DNA of 64,000 nt from assembly GCA_039707465.1 (NCBI GenBank), contig CM077658.1:14452074-14516073 (forward strand), given 5' to 3'. The translations under genes were made by a program, and so were the position numbers. This DNA is from Rhabdophis nuchalis (taxonomy: Eukaryota > Chordata > Lepidosauria > Squamata > Natricidae). The notes below the pieces were generated by a model. That model saw only the letters and a list, made by a program, of their open reading frames with translations. It had not been told where the DNA came from and did not search any database. Each line of letters opens with the position of its first letter. The stretch's first letter is position 1. Shown here one piece after another: positions 39,109 through 49,704 of the stretch.

Positions 39109-42100
39109 GCTGGTATTGCCATCTTCGGGTGTTTTCCCGTGTATATAGCATGGAATTTTTATTGCAACGTTTCGGCAAGATCTCACTTGCCATCCTCAGG
39201 CTTTGGTCTGTGACTGCAAATGAGTGTGAAGCCTGAGGATGGCAAGTGAGATCTTGCCGAAACGTTGCAATAAAAATTCCATGCTATATACACGGGAAAA
39301 CACCCGAGGATGGCAATACCAGCATACCTACACCCGTGAAAATCTACGAAAACATATATATATATATGAATGGCATGATGGCTCAGTGGCTAAGATGCTG
39401 AGCTTGCCGATGCGAAAGGTCGGAAGTTTGGCGTTTCGAATCCCTAGCCCCTGTTTTTACCTTCTGCGTATCCTGGGTAATGTTTTTAGTTGCATTGACC
39501 GCCAGGAGGCACCACTCAACCAGCTTCGCTATCGCCTCTTCCAAAGGAAGTGGTGCTGACCTCATGTAAAGCCTTGAATATAGGGAGCGTGACATAAGGT
39601 GACATCTGTTTCTCTTCTCTGAGAGTGGTGCAGGGTTTCCTGCCCAAGCAGGGGATTGAACTAGAAGACCACCAAGGTCTTCCAACTCTGTTATTCTTTT
39701 CTGTTTAGCCTAATGGATGACAAAGTATAAGGTATAATGAGTAAATATAAAGAGCATACGGAGACCGTATGATAAGTCAGTTTGGTCTAGTGATTAAGGC
39801 ACTGAGCCAAAAACCAGGAGAACATGAATTCTAGTCCCATCTTAGACCTGAAAGCCACCGGGTGACTTTGGGCCGTTCAGTCTTGCTCAGCTCAGCTCAT
39901 CTCCCAGGGCTGCTGTTGTGGAGAAAATAGGAGGAGGAAGGAGTATTAAGAATGATGTGCAGCTGGATATCAAATAAATAAAAGCAAACAATATTGGGGC
40001 TGCGAATCCGGGTATTGTAATACAGACCAGCAACTCTGCTTTCAAAACCTAACACTGTTTATGAAGTCTATTCAGAAGACCTTCCTCCTGAATCAAATTT
40101 TGAATGAACGTCGGTGAATTTACTTCCTGTTTCTTGAACTCTTCATTCTGAACACAGGTCCATTTGCTTGAGATACTGACAGCCTTTGGGTCAGGATGGA
40201 TTCCTATAATCCTTTGCAATCTTTGAATATTGCTGCTCTCTATGACCTTATTTTGACTTTCTCCGCCTTTTTTTAAGGGGGAAGATGTTAATTTGATTTT
40301 CTTTACATAGCAGATTGTGCAAGTTTGGATGAGTGTTTAGAAAACCCCTGGGATGCAGTCACTGGAATAACCTTGAGCCCCTCCACTGGTAAGTGAGATC
40401 AAAAACTAGCTCGCCTTTTAATTACTATTTTTCTATAACAATAGGAGCAAAACATTACAGGTATTCCTTGACTTGCAACCATTCATTTAGTGACTGTTCA
40501 AAGTTACAATGGCCCCGAAAAAAGTGACTTACAATAATACAATAGCAGAGTTGGAAGGGACCTTGTAAGTCTTCTAGTCCAACCCCCTGCGTGGGCAGGA
40601 ACCTTATACCATTTCAGACAAATGGCTATCTAACATCTTTTTAAAGACTTCCAGGGTTGGGGCATTCACAACTTCTGGAGGCAAGCTGTTCCAGTGTCAG
40701 TCTCGCTATTTCTGGCTTCGCTGCCATGGAAACGGGGAGGGTGGGGGGTTTGGGGTGAATGTGTTCTGCTGGTGGACAATGTTGATGTTTCGTGTTATCT
40801 CCTGCTAACGGACCTGCATTCCAGGATGGTGAAGACCTGCCCACCTGATGTTGGAGATGGCTGCATATTGGACAATGCACAGGGGGGGTTTGGGGATTGG
40901 GATGGGCTTAAGCTTAATACTTTCTGTTCGCGCCTAAACTATTCATTCTCAGCTTTACTTGGTCTGTACGCTCTCGTAACTTAGTAAAAGTAGTCTTAAC
41001 ATTTCAAAATAATGTCTAAGTGTGATCTTTCCTGAGTCAACGAAGAAACAGGCCTGACATTAAGCTGAGAATCAACAAAGCCAAAAACCTGCCCTGATGA
41101 CGGACCCTTCACAAGAGGAGCCTCCGTTGGTGGAGGTCCTGCCTGAAACCATTTTGGGAGCTGAGGCATCGCATCCTCCTGCTCAATCTGAAGGGATCAG
41201 GTCAGTGATGGAAGGTTTGGCTGGCCTAGATCTAAATCTGCCTGCTGAAGAATCAGTCAAACCTAAACGTTGGTCTGAAGGGGTTGGAATGAGTGGGGTA
41301 AACGTCTCCAGGCGTCGAATTTCCCCAAAGAGAGTCATTCCGGAGCTCCTAAGAGAGGAACGGGAACTAAGGGAGATGGCTCAGGACCTACTCCGCCAGG
41401 CAGATGAGAAAAATTTAGCCCTGGAAAAAATCCGGGGGAGGGAGGCGGATCGCCCACAGCCAAGAGGTTCACAGGCAGCTCCGGGCAGACGAAGCAGGGT
41501 TTCAACACCATCCCCCCCTCCTCAGGCCGGCAGGGAATTGCGAAGAGAGGCAGCTTCTGCCAGGCAAAGCAGGAGAGCAACTCCCTCCCCCACCCCTCAG
41601 GCTGGAAGGGAAGCCAACCCCATTAACCCCCGCCGACTTGCAAAACTGCCTCCTTTGGGTGTGAAATACAACGGAAGTGCCGACAAACTGGCGTTTTTTC
41701 TAATTCACGTTGATAATTACATGCAGTTTTACGCAGCTGATTTGGACGATGAAATCAAAATCAGAATTGTATCTATGACCCTAGAAGATCAAGCTTCTAA
41801 TTGGCTAGTTTCATTACATAATTGTCGTTCACCGGCACTACACGATTTCGATCGTTTCATGAATGCTCTTAGAAGGCGTTTTGAAGACCCCCGTGTTGAG
41901 AGGAAAGCAAAAATGAAACTAAAAAGTTTGCAGCAGGGGGACATGTCTATTCAGGCTTACACGCAAATTTTCCAGGAGCTATCAGTGTTTATGGTTGGTT
42001 ATAGTGAACAAGCCCTAATGGACATTTATATTGAAGGGCTGAATAAAGATATTTATCAAACATGTGTGAACAGATTTCGCCCCGAAACTTTGAATGACTG

Positions 42101-45100
42101 GATAGATCTAGCTTCGGATGTCGAGTTGGATCATGCCCACTTGCAGGATCCGGTCCGCTTGGAGAAAAAAGCACAGGAAGATAGCCCCAAATCTCACCCC
42201 CCTGCGAGGGAGAAACGCATGCAAAAGGGGGAGGGGAGAACAACCCAGCCTCGTTCAGGCAGCTGTTATCGCTGTGGGAAGGAGGGGCACTGGGCAGACA
42301 AATGCCGATCAAAACCACCTCCACGCCCACTTTCTTCCTTGGACCGGAAACAACCTAGAACGCCAACTGTGCGCGCCAAACCGGCTATGAGTGGGGTGGA
42401 GCCCACCAACCTCTCTGCTGACCAGCCAGCTGCTGGCCCTGACGATTGGGAGGCGTCTTCAGACTCTTCTGACGACAATCTGGTGAGTCATCGCTCCGGG
42501 CCCCTTTATATTAATTTAAAGCTTTTAGCTCCATCTACTGGTCGTACATGCGATGTGCAGGCTCTCATTGATTCTGGGTGTTCAAAATGCCTCATAAGCC
42601 AAGACATCGTGTCTTCGATAGGTTTTCACCTTAAGACCCTGAAAACTCCCATAGCCTTTTGCCAAATGGATGGTTCTGTAGCTGGGGGAACCCCAGCATC
42701 TTTTATCACCGAACCAATTCATGTTTCTATAGGCACAGGCCATACTGAGACCATCAACTTTATTGTAACTGCCATTGCCGATAATGCTGTAATTTTGGGG
42801 GTCAATTGGCTTCGAAAATGGAATCCTCTGATAAACTGGAAGGAAGGTTGGGTGCGCATTCCTTTATCCCTCCCGGAAGATACCTCTCTTCCATCAGAAA
42901 CTGATCAACCCCCGCGCCATCAGCCACCCCCCCATATTGAATCTGCTGCGCATTTATTGGATTTCCCATCACCCGAGGTCATACCAGGTGAAGAGAAAAT
43001 TCCCAAAGAATATTGGGACCTAAAGGATGCTTTCAGTGAAAGATCTTGTGATTCCCTTCCTCCTCATAGGGCTACTGACTGTTCAATTGATTTTCTTCCT
43101 GGGGTTCAATTACCCAAACCTCGTATGTATTCAATGACCCCACGGGAGATGGAGGAATTACGTAAATTCATCGATAAAAACCTTCAAAGGGGTTTCATTG
43201 AACCAGCTAGGCCCCGTGTAGCTGCACCAGTTATGTTTAGAGAAAAGAAAGATGGCACTCTAAGATTAATACAGGACTATTCATATCTCAACACCATTTG
43301 TGAACACAATATTTACCCCCTTCCGCTCATGAAGGACATGCTTGCTCACCTGGCTACCGGTAAGATTTTTACGAAGCTGGACTTACGTGAAGCATATTAC
43401 AGGGTCAGGATCAAAGAGGGGGACGAATGGAAAACAGCTTTTAACTGTCCACTCGGATGTTTCCAGTTCAAAGTCCTCCCTTTCGGTCTTCAAGGTGCCC
43501 CTTCAGTGTTTATGCAACTGATCAATGAGGTTCTCCACGAGCACCTTTACAAGGGAGTAATTGTTTACATTGATGACATCGTCGTCTACTCGCAAACCCA
43601 TGACGAGCACGTTAAACTGGTGCGCTCCGTATTAAATAAGTTGCGTTCCGCTGAACTTTATGCCAAACTCTCTAAGTGTGAATTTCACCAGGAAAGAATT
43701 GACTATTTGGGTTACCGTATCTCCTCTGAGGGAGTTGAAATGGATCCTGCTAAAGTCAAGGCAGTGACGGAGTGGGCCCCTCCCCGTACCCGTAAACAAT
43801 TGCAAAGTTTTTTAGGATTTGCGAATTTTTACCGCCAATTTATTCCGTCATTCGCTGATATTGCCTTGCCCATTACAAACCTTCTGAAAACAAAAGGCGA
43901 AGGCAAATCTCGTCCTGGAACCCCTCTCAAATGGACGATGGAATGTCAGGCCGCTTTCGAAAAGCTTAAACGGTTGTTTGCGGCTGAACCTGTTCTTAAA
44001 CACCCAGATGTGAATTCCCCATTTGTGATTCAGGCGGATGCTAGTGATGTCGCGGTAGGCGCAGTCCTGTTACAGCTCAATCAACATGGCCAATTACAAC
44101 CCTGTGCTTACACATCTCGGAAACTCACTGCGTCCGAACGCGGTTGGGCGATTTGGGAAAAGGAGGCTTTTGCTGTTCGGTGGGCTCTCATGACTTGGCG
44201 ACATTTTCTTGAGGGTGCCCCACATCCTTTCGAGGTCTGGACGGACCATAAAAATTTGGAAGCTCTTACCTCTTCTCGGAAATTGTCCCCAAGGCAGCTT
44301 CGTTGGTCTCATTATTTCCATCGTTTCAATTTCCACCTCAAATACATTCCTGGGGGGAAAAATTTTATGGCTGATGCACTTTCCAGATTGCCTCAATATG
44401 ATGTATCTAAGCTCACCATTGTACAACCGATAATGCCACTCACTTTACCTGCTACTCCAGTATCTAATATAGCCCAATCTACTGTCCAGACTACTCCACC
44501 TGCTGACCTAATTGCTCGTATTAAGGATGAATTACTTACTGATGATTGGTATTCGGCTCATTCTGGTGATTGTACTACCAGAGACGATCTTCCCTGGATT
44601 GGTTCTAAAATATATGTTCCTGCTACATTACGTCCTTTTGTCTTGCAACGAGCACACGACTCACGTTTAGCTGGTCATTTCGGCTTCGTTAAAACTATTC
44701 ATCTTGTCAAGAGACAGTTCTGGTGGCCATCAATGAAGAAGGATGTTGAATCGTATATTGCCAGTTGCCCTGTATGTGCGGCCTCAAAACGTGCGCCGGG
44801 TAAGCCACAGGGTCTTCTCCAGTCTGTGGCTACCCCGGAAAGGCCTTGGAAGGAAATTTCAATGGACTTTATAGTTGATCTTCCACCCAGTCAGGGTTAT
44901 ACCGTTATCTGGGTAGTTACCGATCTGTTTTCTAAACAAGTTCATTTTGTCCCCTGTACTAAGATTCCTTCTTCCAAATCTCTGGCTAGACTTTTCGTTT
45001 CCCATATCTATCGTTTTCATGGGGTCCCGCAGCGCATCATCTCCGATAGAGGAACCCAATTTACTTCCCATTTTTGGAAGGAGTTTCTGAGACTAATTGG

Positions 45101-48100
45101 CTCCGCCCAAAGCTTAAGCTCCGCCTACCACCCTCAGACGAATGGATCTTGTGAGAGGGTTAATTCCGTCCTCGAACAGTACTTACGCTGTTTTATTAAT
45201 TTCCAGCAAGATGATTGGGCTGATCTTCTCATACACGCCGAAGTTGCGTATAATAACTCTGTTCACTCCAGTACGAATATGACCCCCTTTAAAATCATCT
45301 ACGGACAGGACTTTGTACCCATACCCGAACTGCCTCACGTCTCGGTGACAGTTCCCTCTCTATCTGAATGGTCCTCTCGATTATCTTCTGTTTGGCCGCT
45401 TCTCCGGAAAACTTTAAACGATGCCCATGACTCGCACAAATTGTACGCTGATAAGAAACGGGCAGTACCTCCCTCCTACAAAGTTGGTGATCAGGTTTAT
45501 GTATCTACCAAAAATTTGGATAGCCCCCAAAAATGCAAGAAGCTGGGTCCCAAATTTATTGGGCCTTTCACGATCACCAAAATTATCAGCTCTGTGTCGG
45601 TCCGTTTGGATCTCCCCAAGACCTATCGGCGGCTGTACCCTGTATTCCATGTTCACTTACTGAAACCTGCTCGTACCTCTCATCTCCGCAAAAGATTGCC
45701 TGATGCTCCTACGCCTACCTTGGTGGATGGTCATCATCATTACGAGGTGCGGGACATTTTGGACTCCAGGATTCGCAGAAATAAAACTCAGTTCCTAGTC
45801 ATGTGGAAAGATTTCCCCCCTTCTCACAACGAATGGGTGGATAGGGAGCATCTCAAAGCTCCTAAACTGGTACGCCAGTTTTATGCCAAGTATCCACACA
45901 AACCTTGACTCTTTCTCTTTCTCCTCTCCGTTGTTTTGTCTCTCCCTTCTTCTCTTTCAGGTGTAGCCCCTCGTATGCCTATTGCTGCCCTAGATTTCCC
46001 GCTGTTCCTGGAGGAGGTCCGGATGTCAGTCTCGCTATTTCTGGCTTCGCTGCCATGGAAACGGGGAGGGTGGGGGGTTTGGGGTGAATGTGTTCTGCTG
46101 GTGGACAATGTTGATGTTTCGTGTTATCTCCTGCTAACGGACCTGCATTCCAGGATGGTGAAGACCTGCCCACCTGATGTTGGAGATGGCTGCATATTGG
46201 ACAATGCACAGGGGGGGTTTGGGGATTGGGATGGGCTTAAGCTTAATACTTTCTGTTCGCGCCTAAACTATTCATTCTCAGCTTTACTTGGTCTGTACGC
46301 TCTCGTAACTTAGTAAAAGTAGTCTTAACATTTCAAAATAATGTCTAAGTGTGATCTTTCCTGAGTCAACGAAGAAACAGGCCTGACATCCAGAGGTTAA
46401 TTGTTCTAACTGTCAGAAAATTTCTCCTTAGTTCTAAGTTGCTTCTCTCCTTGATTAATTTCCACCCATTGCTTCTTGTCCTGCCCCCAGGTGCCTTGGA
46501 GAATAGTTTGACTCCCTCTTCTTTGTGGCACCCTCTGAGATATCGGAACACTGCTATCATGTCTCCCCTGGTCCTTCTCTTCATCAAACTAGATATACCC
46601 AGCTCCTGCAACCGTTCTTCATATGTTTTAATCTCCAGTCTCCTAATCATCTTGGTTGCTCTTCTCTGCACTCTTTCCAGAGTCTCCACGTCTTTTCTAC
46701 ATCGTGGCAACCAAAACTGTATGCAGTATTCCAAGTGTGGCCTTACCAAGGCACTATACAGTGGCATTAACACTTCACGTGATCTAGATTCTATCCCTCT
46801 GTTTATGTAGCCTAGAACTGTGTTGGCTTTTTTGGCAGCTGCTGCACACTGCTGGCTCATATTTAAATGGTTGTCCACTAGGATTCCAAGATCCCTCTCA
46901 CAGTTGCTACTATTGAGCAAGGTACCACCTATACTGTACTTGTGCATTTGGTTTTTCTTGCCTATATGTAGGACCTTACTTTTTTCACAATTGAATTTCA
47001 TTTTATTAGATGATACTTATGACTATTTTTTCACACTTAACGACCATTGTAGCATCCCTAGGGCCATGTGATTTACATTCAGATGCTTGGCAACTGACTC
47101 ACATTTATGACAGTTGCAGTGTCCTGGAGTTACGTGATTCCTCTTTTGCGACCTTCTGACAAGCGAAGTCCATGGGGAAACCAGGTTTTTTTCCCTCTGC
47201 CATTGTGAACAATACCGCAGAAATTTTGTGCAAGGGTAGGAGGGAAACCGTTGTTAAACATGGCAAAGCCAAAGCTTTGCTGCTGCTCGTTATTTCCTTA
47301 AGACCAATAGCCACTTTTGTTTGATTCTAGCATTGAAATCATGTTTAATGAATACATTACATTGCCCGTCGCCCAAACTGAAAGCAAGCGAGCCCATTTT
47401 AAAAATCTGCATCTTAAAATCAAAACAGAAGCAACAAAAAGGTCACCAAACGGCCACACCGACCCCTTTTGAGAACACAAATGAATCTGCAGCCCTCAGT
47501 TTTGCTTCTTACATTGATCTGATCCTCCTTTCATGCTAGCCTTTAAGAACATAAGAAGAGCCTTGCTGGAAGAGGCCACAGCCCATCTGGTCCAGAATTC
47601 TGTCTCCCACAGTGGCTCCCCATTTGCTTCAGGGTCTTCCCAAGCAGATGTCTTCACCTGCTTATGATTCCCTGCAAATGGCATTGAGAAATATCCTGCC
47701 TATCTCTCCATCCCAGAGGGTATCCTTAGGCATCCATCATGATAGCCATGGATACCCTTGTTCTCCATGAACTCCTCTAATCCTTTCTTAAAGGTGTCGA
47801 GGCTGACAGCTGTCACCACTTTGTACCTCTGAAATGATTTTGGGACTGAAGGTTAAGGTTGAAACACAAACATCCCAACAAGTTCCTCAATTCTTAATGA
47901 AACATCTAAATATAAGCAACTTGGATGCAGTAAAATCTCATGCCATTTAATCCTGGGAAGAGAGCTGGGAGCATTGTTTTGTTTGCGGAGGTGTTCCCTA
48001 TTTAGAAAACCATCAGCTGCACTTTGATAAAAGTGTGAGAAACTTTCATGTTGCATTGGGGTGGTGCATTATGTTCTTCTTAAAGTTGTTTGTGCACTAG

Positions 48101-49667
48101 ATGTAGGATATCTGTTTCCAGGTATTGTGGCTCCATCATGTTAACGTGCCCCAAAGGTGCTTTTTCAAAAGACATCTGGACTTTTATTTATTTTTTCCTT
48201 GTGAAGATATTTCACTTCTCATCCAAGAAGCTTCCTTCAGTTCTGAGTGGAAGAAGGCAAGGGCTGCTTCAGAGTTGAAGAAGCTTCTTGGATGAGAAGT
48301 GAAATGGCTTCAAGGAAAAAAAAATAAAACTTCAGGTGCCTTTTGAAAGCACACCTGTGAGACAACCATGAGACTCAGAATCTCCATAGACTTAAAAACA
48401 ACTGATTTCTCTCTCTCTCTCTCTTTTTTTTTTTTTTTTTACTTTGACAGATTCTTCTGGCGCATCGTGCGGCCTTCCCGAGACCCAGCAACTGCTTTTG
48501 GCCAGTCCTGCTGAAGAAGCAAACCCTGCCTCTAACGCTTGCATCTCACATTTGCTGGAGCCTTGTGATAATGCACCTTGCCATAGGCCTGAGCCCACCA
48601 CACCACCCCCCAAACAGTTCTGGTCACTGTTTCATTTTCAGAACAGTGAATTTCTCATCGAAACGGCCAATCCGAAACCTGACCCGGTGATGCCAACCGC
48701 ATCAGGCCAGCCCAGCCAACTTGCAGACAGCCTTCCCTGTGGCCAGCCGTTAAATAAATCCCCCCTTCATAATTCTGGGCTTCCTTTTTCTTACGTTCGT
48801 CATTCCAACCAGGGCGACTTCTCCTTGGAGCCTGTGTCTGACAATAGGGCTAAAGTTCCGACAGCTAGATCGAAATATTTTGAAATGGAGAAAGACGTGT
48901 CAGCTCAAAGGAAACGGGGGTCAAATGAAGGAGGACCTTCCAAAACGTCTATTCCCAGTTGTAGTGGCAACAATCTGGAAGCTGTAGGGCATTGCTCTAC
49001 TGAGACGGTTACAAAAAATAGTACTCCGAATAAGAGACATATAAATCGGTACTTTGCCTTGAAATTTTCAAGCATCCCCAAGAAAAGGCGGCTGGAGGAG
49101 GTTCTGGATAAGCAGTCGCATGTATTTGCCCGTTGCAGTGGTACAGAGAGTCATCTGGAAAAAAGAAGTGAGCAGGAACCAACAGGAATTGTCACCAGGC
49201 AGTCAAAGCAAATTGGAGTTCAAGAAAAGGTAAATCTGCCCTCCGAGCGAAGGAAAATAATAATAAATCTCTTGATAGCTTTGTTTCGTGAACCAGAGTC
49301 AGAGTGGAATGAGAGGAAATTCCTTTGCAAAGGAAATTCCACTCGTTTCTCTCGGCATAGTTTTGCGTGTGTGTTTTGGTTGCCAATATAAATTTGCATT
49401 CGATCAGTAAAACATTGCCGATGCAGGTAATCCTTGACTTTGCCATAATTGAGCCTGGCAAATGACCGGCTAGATTTCACCACTTTTTCGAGGTGGTCCT
49501 TCAAGCGAACTCATTGTTTACAAAGGACGGATTTCCCCCAGGAATCGGAAATAAATCCTACTTTTCCTGCAAAAACATCATAAATCAGAGTTGTAGCTGC
49601 CAAGCACCCAAAATAACCAGCAGGTAGTTGTCAGATGTGGGTAGTGGGATGCAGTGGCTTCATTTTG

Positions 49668-49704
<37 letters not shown>

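Larger units (their letters stand above)
40695..46388 (+). mobile_element. Full-length Ty3/Gypsy chromovirus-type LTR retrotransposon
   Basis: A 5694-bp element with two 365-bp LTRs that I read as identical base for base, terminal TGTCAG/CTGACA inverted repeats, and a TCCAG target duplication (40690-40694, 46389-46393). One gag-pol frame (41097-45908) spans it and no env is present. The order gag, protease, RT, RNase H, integrase, chromodomain, together with the self-complementary primer site, places it with the Tf1/sushi-type chromoviruses. Identical LTRs mean recent insertion. It lies in sense orientation within ACD intron 11, where its LTR promoter and polyA signals could affect the transcript. 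Confidence 0.95.

Noticed and set aside
40694..40984. 96-codon ORF repeated at 46023-46313
   Set aside because: Lies wholly inside the LTR; the duplication is the LTR pair, not a gene family.
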